64,000 nt of DNA from Vicingus sp036171675 (GTDB lineage: Bacteria > Bacteroidota > Bacteroidia > Flavobacteriales_E > Vicingaceae). The position numbers and the translations under genes are program-made. Positions 33,478 to 41,333 of this stretch are shown one piece after another (position 1 is the first letter of the stretch; each line of letters opens with the position of its first letter). The notes under the pieces are model-generated. The model saw only the letters and a program-made list of their open reading frames with translations. It was not told the DNA's origin and made no database searches. The stretch covers positions 1 through 64,000 of the forward strand of contig JAVHRO010000144.1 in assembly GCA_036171675.1 (NCBI GenBank), given 5' to 3'.

Positions 33478-33978
33478 GAACGCTGATGACGCTGATTTTT
33501 ATGATTTTACACAATTTTTTTCTTAAACTGATAACACTAGTTTTTATGATTTTTAATATTTGTAAATACTTTTCTTCTAAATTCTGGTTCTTTTCCAAAA
33601 TTAAGTAACAACCCAACTTCAATATCGCTTGCTTTTAGATAATTAATCCGTTGAAACTCGTGTTCTTCACAAAGTGATTCTGTGGCTTTCAACTCAATAA
33701 TTACTTGATTATTAATTACTAAATCAGCATAATAAATACCTACTTCAACATCATTATAATAAACTTTTACCTGTTTTTGAGGTTCAACATCAAACCCTTC
33801 ATTTTTTAGTTCTAAAATCATTGCATTTTCATAAACCTTTTCTAAAAATCCATAACCAAGTGTATTATATACTTGATAATATATTTTAATTATTTGCTTT
33901 GTGAGATTACTATATTTATAATTATCATACATAATTATCTATCTTATTTTATCATAACAATCAGCGTAATCAGCGTTC
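33478..33978. mobile_element. Inverted-repeat cassette carrying a GxxExxY gene
   Basis: Left end GAACGCTGATGACGCTGAT (33478-33496); right end (33960-33978) is its reverse complement at 18 of 19 positions. Between them lies one minus-strand gene and little else. A degenerate second copy of the left repeat (33526-33555) is read as the last codons of that gene. Edges lie 1 bp from the start of the BatD-like gene and 12 bp from the DUF58 stop. Mobility is inferred from architecture and from the related copy at 32422-32521. Confidence 0.65.
33537..33932 (-). CDS. GxxExxY protein, PD-(D/E)XK nuclease-like
   Basis: 131 residues. It carries the family motif GFLEKVY (Gly28, Glu31, Tyr34) and a PD-(D/E)XK-like active site: YYADLVINNQVIIELKA with Asp70 and Glu80-Leu-Lys82. 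Family members are widespread single genes in environmental bacteria and have no settled function. It is unrelated to the bat genes around it and has no obvious promoter apart from the repeat. The last residues (KNHKN) are encoded by repeat DNA. I infer a nuclease-type enzyme acting on, or moving with, its flanking repeats. Confidence 0.88.
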   Translation of the reverse strand: MYDNYKYSNLTKQIIKIYYQVYNTLGYGFLEKVYENAMILELKNEGFDVEPQKQVKVYYNDVEVGIYYADLVINNQVIIELKATESLCEEHEFQRINYLKASDIEVGLLLNFGKEPEFRRKVFTNIKNHKN

Positions 33979-33990
33979 TATTTTTTCAAA

Positions 33991-34938
33991 TTATTTAGCT
34001 CCTCTACGTTTAAACAAATTCATTAATGATTTTATATAGTTTTCTTCTGTAGTAATCTCAGCATTATCAACTCCAGACCTCTTTAATAACTTCTTTAATG
34101 TATCTTTTCTTCTCAAGGCTTCTGCTTTATAATGTATTCTAACATTTTTACTAGATGAATTAACCCATTTCAACTCATGTGTTTCAGCATCTAATAAGGG
34201 AATCAATCCTAGATCTGGTAATTCTTCTTCAGCTTTATCGTAAATGTGTAAAGCTATTAAATCATGTTTTTTATTGGCAATTTTTAAGGCATCTTCATAC
34301 GATTTGTTATCAACAAAATCAGAAATTAAAAATGATGTACTCCTTTTCTTAATTACATTGGTAAAATATTTCAAGGCTAAACCTATATCAGTACCTTTAC
34401 TTTTGGGCTGAAAATCTATTAAATCCCTTATAATCATTAAAATATGGCCTTTTCCTTTTTTTGGAGGAATAAACTTTTCAATAATGTCGGAGAAAAAAAC
34501 AACTCCCACTTTATCGTTATTTTGTATAGCTGAAAATGCCAAAACTGCACATATTTCGGTGGCTAATTCTTGCTTACTTTTATCTTGAGTACCAAACTCT
34601 TTTGAACCGCTTACATCGACCAACAACATTACAGTCATTTCACGTTCTTCTTCAAACACTTTGATAAAAGGATGTCCAAAACGAGCAGTAACATTCCAAT
34701 CGATAGTTCTTATTTCATCACCATGCTGATACTCCCTAACCTCACTAAATGCCATACCTCTGCCTTTAAAAGCTGAGTGATACTCACCTGAGAAAATTTG
34801 ATTGCTCAACCCTCTGGTTTTAATTTCAATCTTTCGTACTTTTTTTAGAAGCTCTGAAGTAGAGATTGAGTTGGAAGACCGAGGTCTGAAGTCCGAAGTT
34901 TGATATTCCGATTTTGATATGAGATGATTAGTCTTCAT
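33991..34938 (-). CDS. DUF58 domain protein of the moxR-bat operon
   Basis: 315 residues. The DUF58 core starts at LLKKVRKIEIKTRGLSNQIF and continues with GRGMAFSEVREYQHGDEIRT, followed by a VWA-like fold (LLVDVSGSKEFGT). Orthologues begin close to that first segment; here 28 extra residues (SEYQTSDFRPRSSNSISTSE) precede it, encoded by CTTCGGACTTCAGACC-type repeat DNA. The start ATG 34938 overlaps the stop of the four-helix gene by ATGA. The N-terminus therefore looks rebuilt by an insertion. The protein works with MoxR and the VWA proteins. Confidence 0.9.
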   Translation of the reverse strand: MKTNHLISKSEYQTSDFRPRSSNSISTSELLKKVRKIEIKTRGLSNQIFSGEYHSAFKGRGMAFSEVREYQHGDEIRTIDWNVTARFGHPFIKVFEEEREMTVMLLVDVSGSKEFGTQDKSKQELATEICAVLAFSAIQNNDKVGVVFFSDIIEKFIPPKKGKGHILMIIRDLIDFQPKSKGTDIGLALKYFTNVIKKRSTSFLISDFVDNKSYEDALKIANKKHDLIALHIYDKAEEELPDLGLIPLLDAETHELKWVNSSSKNVRIHYKAEALRRKDTLKKLLKRSGVDNAEITTEENYIKSLMNLFKRRGAK

Positions 34939-35351
34939 TGAATTTTCTTTTTAAAAGCAACCATCATATTCATCAAAACAAATGATTCTTCATATAATTT
35001 ATTGAATTCTGTTTCAATTAAATATTTTCTTTTTAAAGCTTTATGTAAGCATGTTACAACTTCAGCTAATGAGCGAATTGCGTATCCCATAAATTTTTTA
35101 AACTCTAAATGAGACTGTCCAATAGAGCCTTCAGCAATATTTAAAGCGATTGAATCGGCAGCCCTTCTAACTTGAGAAGTTAAATTATAAATCTCATTGG
35201 CAGGGAATTTTTTTGTCAAGAAATCTATATCCTCTCCAAAAGCCATAGCTTTTTGCCAAATAATCAACTTTTCAAACTTAAACCCTATCTCCATTTTATT
35301 TTTTTACTTCCGTCTTCCAACTTTTTTTACTTCGGTATTCGGTCTTCCAAC
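34870..35351. mobile_element. Inverted-repeat cassette carrying a four-helix-bundle gene
   Basis: GTTGGAAGACCGA at 34870-34882 is repeated inverted as TCGGTCTTCCAAC at 35339-35351, and CCGAAGT (34893-34899) pairs with ACTTCGG (35329-35335). On the right the repeat continues as CTTCCAACTTCCAACTTC to the moxR stop codon. One gene lies between. The left repeat is now part of the DUF58 reading frame. The repeat family differs from that of the GxxExxY cassette. Confidence 0.6.
34935..35294 (-). CDS. Four-helix-bundle protein, S23 / 23S rRNA intervening-sequence family
   Basis: 119 residues, all helical. Family features: FEKLIIWQKAMAFGEDIDFL at the N-terminus and QVRRAADSIALNIAEGS followed by EFKKFMGYAIRSLAEVVTCL. 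Members were first seen within intervening sequences of 23S rRNA genes and include Avd of diversity-generating retroelements; most are single genes of unknown role. Here it is placed between moxR and the DUF58 gene, bounded by CTTCGG/TCTTCC inverted repeats. No reverse transcriptase or rRNA lies nearby. Confidence 0.9.
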   Translation of the reverse strand: MEIGFKFEKLIIWQKAMAFGEDIDFLTKKFPANEIYNLTSQVRRAADSIALNIAEGSIGQSHLEFKKFMGYAIRSLAEVVTCLHKALKRKYLIETEFNKLYEESFVLMNMMVAFKKKIQ

Positions 35352-35367
35352 TTCCAACTTCCAACTT

Positions 35368-36411
35368 CTAAGGAATTTCAACGTTATTTAATATTCCATT
35401 AATAATTTCTTCGGTTGTAATATTTTCAGCTTCTGCTTCATAGCTCAATCCAATTCTGTGACGAAGCACATCATGACATATAGCACGAACATCTTCTGGA
35501 ATTACATATCCTCTTCGTTTTATAAAAGCATACGCTTTTGCTGCTAATGCAAGATTAATACTTGCTCTAGGCGAACCTCCAAAACTTATTAAGTTTTTGT
35601 AATCCGCTAAATTGTAGTTTTCTGGATTTCTAGTCGCATCAACAATGTCAACAATATATTGCTCAATTTTTTCATCCATATAAACTTCTCTTACCACCTC
35701 TCTCGCTCTTAATATGTCGGCAGGTTTAAGTACTTTATTAGGAACAGGAAATCCTGCCTTAGAAATATTATGTCTTATAATAATTTTTTCGTCTTCTTTT
35801 TTAGGATAGTCTAACACCACTTTTAACATAAAACGGTCTACCTGAGCCTCTGGCAAAGGATATGTTCCTTCTTGTTCTATAGGATTTTGGGTTGCCAATA
35901 CCAAAAATGGTTCTGGTAATTTAAAGGTTTCTTCACCAATGGTAATTTGACGTTCTTGCATTGCCTCCAAAAGTGCACTTTGAACCTTTGCTGGAGCTCG
36001 GTTTATCTCATCAGCCAATACAAAATTGGCAAAAATTGGTCCCTTTTTCACCGAAAATGCTTCTTGTTTTTGGTTATAAATCATGGTTCCTACAACGTCG
36101 GCAGGCAATAAATCGGGAGTAAACTGTACACGGCTAAATTTTACATCAACAATTTTAGCCAAGGTATTTATGGCTAATGTTTTTGCTAAACCAGGAACAC
36201 CTTCTAATAAAATGTGTCCGTTCGACAATAGACCTATTAAAAGACGCTCAGTCATGTGTTTTTGACCCACAATAACTTTATCCATTTCCATGGTTAGCAA
36301 TTCAACAAATGAGCTTTCAAGTTGAATTTTTTCATTTAACGCTCTAATATCAACGCTTGATGTCTCAGGTTTAAGGATTGTTGTTTGTTGGTTGTACTTT
36401 ATTTCTTCCAT
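35368..36411 (-). CDS. MoxR-family AAA+ ATPase
   Basis: 347 residues. Walker A GVPGLAKT (71-78), Walker B in NFVLADEINRAPAKVQSALL, sensor 1 in LATQNPIEQEGTYPLPEAQ, and the C-terminal lid domain. MoxR ATPases are chaperone-like partners of VWA proteins. It is the first gene of the operon with DUF58 and the Bat genes; nothing but AT-rich DNA lies upstream (36412-36524). The stop codon directly touches the repeat of the four-helix cassette. Confidence 0.95.
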   Translation of the reverse strand: MEEIKYNQQTTILKPETSSVDIRALNEKIQLESSFVELLTMEMDKVIVGQKHMTERLLIGLLSNGHILLEGVPGLAKTLAINTLAKIVDVKFSRVQFTPDLLPADVVGTMIYNQKQEAFSVKKGPIFANFVLADEINRAPAKVQSALLEAMQERQITIGEETFKLPEPFLVLATQNPIEQEGTYPLPEAQVDRFMLKVVLDYPKKEDEKIIIRHNISKAGFPVPNKVLKPADILRAREVVREVYMDEKIEQYIVDIVDATRNPENYNLADYKNLISFGGSPRASINLALAAKAYAFIKRRGYVIPEDVRAICHDVLRHRIGLSYEAEAENITTEEIINGILNNVEIP

Positions 36412-36524
36412 AATTTTACAATTAAAAACAAGTCAAAATTAGTCACACCATTTTACTTAAAAGTCCTATGGATAAAAGTCTTTGTTAAAAATTGTTAACG
36501 GTTAATTAATTCTTTTGCAAAAGA

Positions 36525-37289
36525 TTAGAGTTTATCAAAAACTCCTAATCCGAACAAACTAAAATCGTATTTAATGGGATCCAATTTATCAATCTTTCTT
36601 AAAGTATGAGTTAGCTCCTCAACTGCTTTCCAATCGTTTTGAGTTCGATTTAGCAATCCTATTTTACGTGCCACATTTCCAGAATGCACATCTAATGGAC
36701 ACATAAGAGCACTTGGTTTAATTGTATTCCAAATACCAAAATCTACTCCCCTGTTGTCGTTTCTTACCATCCATCGCAAAAACATGTTGATACGTTTTGC
36801 TGACGAATTATTATTAGAATCCGACACATGTTTTGTGGTTCGAGTGGGATGCTCAATTTCAAAGAAAACAGTTCTAAAATGGTGAATACTTTTTTGCATG
36901 TCATTCTGATTAGCTGAAAAAACCGATTCAAGCCCTTCATGATTAAGGTATATATTTTTTAAAGATGTTATAAAAAAGAATAAATCAACCACATTAAACG
37001 TGCGATGTTTAAATGAAAGCAACCTATTCAACTCTTTATTATTATGATTAAGCACAAAATCATACGGGGCAAAATCCATTAATTGCATCAATTGATTTGC
37101 ATTCTTAATAATTGTAACGCGCTGACCCCAAGAAATAGTAGCCGTTAAAAAACCAGAAATTTCAATATCTTCTTTAGTTGAAAATAAATGTGGTATGGAT
37201 ATAGGATCGGATTCAATAAAAGATTTACGGTTGTATTGATCATATTTTTCTTCCAGTAAATCAACAATTTCTTGATAGTTTAAGTTCAT
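36525..37289 (-). CDS. TIGR02757 / DUF2400 family protein
   Basis: 254 residues of a conserved family mainly found in Bacteroidota and Campylobacterota. Typical stretches are GFLTATISWGQRVTIIKNAN near residue 42, KRINMFLRWMVRNDNRGVD near 165 and MCPLDVHSGNVARKIGLL near 197. The last two resemble the helix-hairpin-helix fold of DNA glycosylases (AlkA/EndoIII-like), so a DNA repair role has been suggested, but none is established. It is divergent from the DUF4294 gene. Confidence 0.85.
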   Translation of the reverse strand: MNLNYQEIVDLLEEKYDQYNRKSFIESDPISIPHLFSTKEDIEISGFLTATISWGQRVTIIKNANQLMQLMDFAPYDFVLNHNNKELNRLLSFKHRTFNVVDLFFFITSLKNIYLNHEGLESVFSANQNDMQKSIHHFRTVFFEIEHPTRTTKHVSDSNNNSSAKRINMFLRWMVRNDNRGVDFGIWNTIKPSALMCPLDVHSGNVARKIGLLNRTQNDWKAVEELTHTLRKIDKLDPIKYDFSLFGLGVFDKL

Positions 37290-37341
37290 TTGACAAAATT
37301 ATTATTGGTAAAGGTCTAATTTTATTTTTAAATTTATTGAT

Positions 37342-38007
37342 GTGAATAACAAAGTACATCTTATTATTTTACTTTTTATGCTTGTTCAATCAAGTGTATT
37401 CTGTCAAAATCAACAACAAATGGTTATTGATTCGTTGACTGCTGTGGATACCACCGCTTTTAATGTAATAGAGAAAAAACTACCGAACGGCAAAGTAATG
37501 CAAATGTTAGTTATTGGTAAAGACACTAGTTACTTGTACAATTTACCTGTATTACGAATTGTTGGAGAAAAACTTTACGGTAATGCCGAAAAAGACAAGC
37601 AATTTCGACGATTACGTTACCATGTTACCAAGGTTTACCCTTATGCAAAGTTAGCTGCTCAAAAGCTTAGGGATTACAATACCGAATTGGAACAAGTGCA
37701 CTCTAATCGAAAAAGAAGATTATTGCTTAAGCAACGTGAACGAGAATTAAAAGATGAGTTCACTGATGTTATAAAGTCCATGAGTGTAACTCAAGGCCGT
37801 GTGTTGGTAAAATTAATTGATAGGGAAACTGGCGAATCGACTTATGATATCATAAAAGAAATGAGAGGTGGGTTTAAGGCTTTTATATACCAAGGAGTTG
37901 CAATGTTGTATAGTGGAGACTTAAAAGAGCGCTATGACCCAAAAAGCAACGAAGAAGACGAAATGATTGAGCGGATTGTATTAATGATTGATGCAGGGAA
38001 AATTTAA
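37342..38007 (+). CDS. DUF4294 domain protein, secreted
   Basis: 221 residues starting at GTG 37342 (the ATG two bases upstream is immediately followed by a stop). A Sec signal (MNNKVHLIILLFMLVQSSVFCQ) precedes a DUF4294 domain (RLRYHVTKVYPYAKLAAQKL, LVKLIDRETGESTYDIIKEM). It is confined to Bacteroidota and of unknown function. Its stop overlaps that of the convergent START-like gene by 4 bp, so no terminator fits between them. Confidence 0.85.
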   Translation: MNNKVHLIILLFMLVQSSVFCQNQQQMVIDSLTAVDTTAFNVIEKKLPNGKVMQMLVIGKDTSYLYNLPVLRIVGEKLYGNAEKDKQFRRLRYHVTKVYPYAKLAAQKLRDYNTELEQVHSNRKRRLLLKQRERELKDEFTDVIKSMSVTQGRVLVKLIDRETGESTYDIIKEMRGGFKAFIYQGVAMLYSGDLKERYDPKSNEEDEMIERIVLMIDAGKI

Positions 38008-38384
38008 CCTATAATTGCATGCAAGTTTTCAAGTTGTTTTTTCCATAATAATTTTGAATTTTCCACATCATCTTCATCAGCAAAATCGGTAATAATTAAA
38101 GCAACGTCTTGAGTTAATTCGTCAATTTGAATACGTAATTCAAAATAAGTATCCTCATTATCATCACTGTCCCACTTAAATTTAACCGAATGATTATTTT
38201 TTTTAGAAATTAATTTAGCACTTTCTTCATTACTACCCCACATAAAAATAAAATTTTCACCTCTCGAATTTACATTATCTGCAAACCATTGGTCTAGTCC
38301 ACTTGGGCTTGAAATATAACTATACAGCAGCGTAGGAGAGGCACTGATTACAAACTCTAATTGAAATTTTACTTTATCTAACAT
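38004..38384 (-). CDS. START-like (SRPBCC) domain protein
   Basis: 126 residues with an SRPBCC/START-like fold: QLEFVISASPTLLYSYISSP, GLDQWFADNVNSRGENFIF, and the C-terminal helix ENSKLLWKKQLENLHAIIG. Members bind hydrophobic ligands in a cavity; no ligand can be named. It is cytoplasmic, a single gene, convergent with the DUF4294 gene. Confidence 0.82.
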   Translation of the reverse strand: MLDKVKFQLEFVISASPTLLYSYISSPSGLDQWFADNVNSRGENFIFMWGSNEESAKLISKKNNHSVKFKWDSDDNEDTYFELRIQIDELTQDVALIITDFADEDDVENSKLLWKKQLENLHAIIG

Positions 38385-38469
38385 TGTTAATCGATTTTCA
38401 TTTCTACTTGTGCAAGATATGAAAAAAAATGTTTTTAAAAATTATCTTAAAAAAAAATACGTTTATATG

Positions 38470-38498
38470 TTGATAAAATTACAAAACTACTATATTTG
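38470..38498 (+). promoter_or_regulatory. Promoter of tRNA-Met
   Basis: TTG (38470-38472) and TATATTTG (38491-38498; exact TAnnTTTG) with 18 bp between; the tRNA starts 14 bp downstream. The best-formed promoter in the window. Confidence 0.75.
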
Positions 38499-38511
38499 CA
38501 ACCTTAATTTT

Positions 38512-38585
38512 GGCGAGGTAGCTCAGTTGGTTAGAGCGCCGGATTCATAACCCGGAGGTCGAGAGTTCAAATCTCTCTCTCGCTA
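38512..38585 (+). tRNA. tRNA-Met, anticodon CAT
   Basis: A 74-nt cloverleaf: acceptor GGCGAGG / TCTCGCT with wobble pairs, D-arm with GCTCAGTTGGTTAGAGC, anticodon stem CCGGATTCATAACCCGG, variable loop AGGTC, and T-arm GAGAGTTCAAATCTCTC. CCA is not encoded. Elongator Met is more likely than initiator or Ile2 (CAT), judged by general likeness to Bacteroidota tRNA-Met. Confidence 0.95.
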
Positions 38586-38587
38586 CA

Positions 38588-38620
38588 AAAAAAAGCATCA
38601 AATTCTTTGATGCTTTTTTT
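38588..38620 (+). terminator. Terminator after tRNA-Met
   Basis: A perfect 15-bp stem around GCATCAAA / TTTGATGC with A-run and T-run and loop TTC. Its symmetry lets it serve the convergent dehydratase gene too, whose stop lies 8 bp away. Confidence 0.85.
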
Positions 38621-38627
38621 TATAATT

Positions 38628-40049
38628 TTAAACAAACTTTATTGTAGAAATTAAACTCCTAGCTTGAATATTCAAGTAATTGTTAAACTTGATAAATGAT
38701 TTTAACTGATTTAAGGTCATCCAACAATATTGTTCAGGGATATGTTGATTAAAACTCTCTCCTACTTCGATAATCATATTTTTATTCTGCTCTTGAAAAA
38801 ACCTACCACCTTCTTCAGATTGATAAGTAGAATATAAAACTAAGGCATTGTTTTTCTCTGGCTCTAAAACATATTCCAAAAAATTCACTTCATATTCGTT
38901 TTGCCCTTTTCTATAGTTTCCTGTTAAACATTGAACTGTTGGTGCTAGCTCAACAATATCAAAATTGCCCGATTCTAATTTAGCTTGAACTAAAAAATGA
39001 TAAACACCATTTATTTTTTTAATCAGAAAAGCAATAATTCCTTCTTGAGCAGACTTAACCATGGGTTGGGTCCATGCTTTAACTTCACGATTTCCGATTT
39101 CAGCTTTTACTGCGATAATAGAAAAATATTTGTTATCAACATGATGAATAGAAAAATCATCCTTTAACCAATGACTCACTTTATTTAAAGGAATTTTATT
39201 TACCTCTAATTCAGCGTAAGATTTATGTTGGGTTATCCAAGAGATAAGATGTTCAATTGAATTTAACGAAAATTTATCATTCAATTCCGATTGTAAAAAT
39301 TCACTTTCTACTAAACTTTTTCTTTTATAATTTTTTATTTCCTTCAGCGTATCTAAATCACCATAAGGAATTCCAGAAATAACAGTTCGAGTATCCATAT
39401 TAATGATGTTGTCGAAATTTAATAATTCTTTTATCTGTCCGAGAGTAAGCCAACAAAAATTCTCTTTCACATCAATAATGCCCTTTGCTTCAATAATCAT
39501 GTTTCGATTACGTTTTTTTAAAAATCGAGCTCCTTGTTCAGATTGAAGTTGATCTAACAACACGTTAACATCATCTCTTTGATTAATAAAATAATCTAAA
39601 TACAATGGTGCTACACCATTATGAACCAAGGTGTAGTTGCTTTTTGTAGCTTGAAGTGTTGGTGAAATTTGTACTGAATTAATGTTTCCAGGTTCAATTT
39701 TAGCTTGCATTAAAAAATATAAAATCCCATCAATTTTTTTTGTGAGTATACCTAAAAACCCAATTTCAGGCTGATTAATTATGGGTTGAGACCATTCTTT
39801 TAGCTTTCCCCAATTGGTACTAATTTTTATTCCTTCAATAGAAAAAAATTTACCCGAATGATGTTCTAAATTACCTGTTTCTTCATTAAACCCCCAATTT
39901 TCCATTGCTGAAAAAGGAATTTCAGTTATGTTATGATAAGTTTCAATCTTCTTTTTCCCCAACCAATGCATAAATTGTGAAGTGCTCATCATTGGATTAT
40001 CCAATGTCAACGCAGATTTTAAAAAATGATATTTAATTAACTTGTCCAT
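38628..40049 (-). CDS. NDP-hexose 2,3-dehydratase family protein
   Basis: 473 residues made of two similar halves, as in EvaA/TylCVI-type NDP-hexose 2,3-dehydratases of deoxysugar synthesis. Half one has WSQPIINQPEIGFLGILTKK, FLMQAKIEPGNINSVQISPT and EQGARFLKKRNRNMII; half two repeats them as WTQPMVKSAQEGIIAFLIKK, FLVQAKLESGNFDIVELAPT and EEGGRFFQEQNKNMII. It would remove C2-OH from NDP-4-keto-6-deoxyhexose. No other sugar or glycosyltransferase gene is near, so it either supplies a distant pathway or has another substrate. Confidence 0.88.
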   Translation of the reverse strand: MDKLIKYHFLKSALTLDNPMMSTSQFMHWLGKKKIETYHNITEIPFSAMENWGFNEETGNLEHHSGKFFSIEGIKISTNWGKLKEWSQPIINQPEIGFLGILTKKIDGILYFLMQAKIEPGNINSVQISPTLQATKSNYTLVHNGVAPLYLDYFINQRDDVNVLLDQLQSEQGARFLKKRNRNMIIEAKGIIDVKENFCWLTLGQIKELLNFDNIINMDTRTVISGIPYGDLDTLKEIKNYKRKSLVESEFLQSELNDKFSLNSIEHLISWITQHKSYAELEVNKIPLNKVSHWLKDDFSIHHVDNKYFSIIAVKAEIGNREVKAWTQPMVKSAQEGIIAFLIKKINGVYHFLVQAKLESGNFDIVELAPTVQCLTGNYRKGQNEYEVNFLEYVLEPEKNNALVLYSTYQSEEGGRFFQEQNKNMIIEVGESFNQHIPEQYCWMTLNQLKSFIKFNNYLNIQARSLISTIKFV

Positions 40050-40183
40050 AATATTGAGCTAAAGTACAGAATATTTTATTTTTTATACAGAGAAATAAAT
40101 TAATCAAACCACTTCATTTTGAGATTATTAAGTTTTTTATTGTAAATTAGTCCTGATTTATTTCACCCTTATATTCCTCATAT

Positions 40184-41326
40184 ATGTCATACAACCATAT
40201 TAATTTATTAGAAGAATTAGACAGTGCATCAGCAATTCATCAACTACATCGCGATGATATAGATACTTTAATGTTAGAATTTGCCAAAAGGATTACCTCA
40301 ACTTTAAAAATTGAGCGAACCAATGCATGGCTTTTTAATGATAATCATGATTCTATTGTTTCAATTGGTGAGTACGATACAAGGAATAAATCTTTTGTAA
40401 AAAATACCATAATACATAAAAGTGATTGTCCAAGTTATTTTAAAGCCATTGCACAAAATAAAATTATTTTAATAAAAAATGTACTTGAACACCCTTACAC
40501 TAATGAACTAAATTCGTCATACTCTATTCCTAACAATATAATTTCGTTAATGGATATTCCATTAAGAATTTCTGGAGAGATTATTGGCGTTTTATGTTTT
40601 GAGAAAACTGGAGATAATGAACGGATTTTTAGCGAAATTGAACAAACATTTGCGATGAGTATTGCGGTAGTTTTAGCCTCCAATTTAGAAGCAAGAAAAA
40701 GACGAATTGCTCAAAATTTTTTAGAAATTGCGTTAAAAGAGAAAGAATTATTAATTAAAGAAATTAATCATCGGGTAAAAAATAACCTGACTATTTTAAT
40801 AAGCTTACTCCGCTTAGCAAAAACTCAAACAAAAAATGCCAATGTTCCTGATGTGATTCAAGATTTTGAACAACGTGTAATGGCTATGATTAAAATTCAC
40901 GAATTACTACAACAAACCGAAAACTATACGAGTGTGAACATTTCTGAATACTTACAAGAAATTACGCAGGAATTTAAGCACTCTTTTGATGCTGTTAACC
41001 TAAAATCGGAAATCAGTAAAATAGATTTTTTGATAAATTCTAAAGACGCATTACATTTAGGATTAATTGTTACAGAAATATTTTTGAACAGCGTTAAACA
41101 TGGACAAAGTCAAGTAAATTTAGACTATTTGACAGCTATAAAATTGATAAAAAAAGGTCCTATTATTTTATTAACTATAAAAAATTCGGGAAAACCGTTT
41201 GATTTTGAAAAGAAATCAGGTAAAAACACGTTAGGTTTATCATTAATAAAAGACTTAGCCCAAGGTATCACACTAAAAGCCAAATATCCAACAATAAAAG
41301 ATAGCTATTACGAATTTGAATTTTAG
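40184..41326 (+). CDS. GAF-domain sensor histidine kinase, HisKA_2 type
   Basis: 380 residues, soluble. An N-terminal GAF domain (about 25-170: IERTNAWLFNDNHDSIVSIG, SLMDIPLRISGEIIGVLCFE) is followed by a HisKA_2 motif EINHRVKNNLTILISLLRLA near 195 and a HATPase domain (TEIFLNSVKHG near 300; NTLGLSLIKDLA). It senses an unknown signal in the cytoplasm. No response regulator is adjacent. Its stop is 7 bp from that of the convergent nuclease gene. Confidence 0.9.
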   Translation: MSYNHINLLEELDSASAIHQLHRDDIDTLMLEFAKRITSTLKIERTNAWLFNDNHDSIVSIGEYDTRNKSFVKNTIIHKSDCPSYFKAIAQNKIILIKNVLEHPYTNELNSSYSIPNNIISLMDIPLRISGEIIGVLCFEKTGDNERIFSEIEQTFAMSIAVVLASNLEARKRRIAQNFLEIALKEKELLIKEINHRVKNNLTILISLLRLAKTQTKNANVPDVIQDFEQRVMAMIKIHELLQQTENYTSVNISEYLQEITQEFKHSFDAVNLKSEISKIDFLINSKDALHLGLIVTEIFLNSVKHGQSQVNLDYLTAIKLIKKGPIILLTIKNSGKPFDFEKKSGKNTLGLSLIKDLAQGITLKAKYPTIKDSYYEFEF

Positions 41327-41333
41327 TAATCAT

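Noticed and set aside
34935..35294. Four-helix-bundle protein as Avd of a diversity-generating retroelement
   Set aside because: No reverse transcriptase, template repeat or variable C-type lectin gene is seen in the window; Avd-like proteins without these are common.
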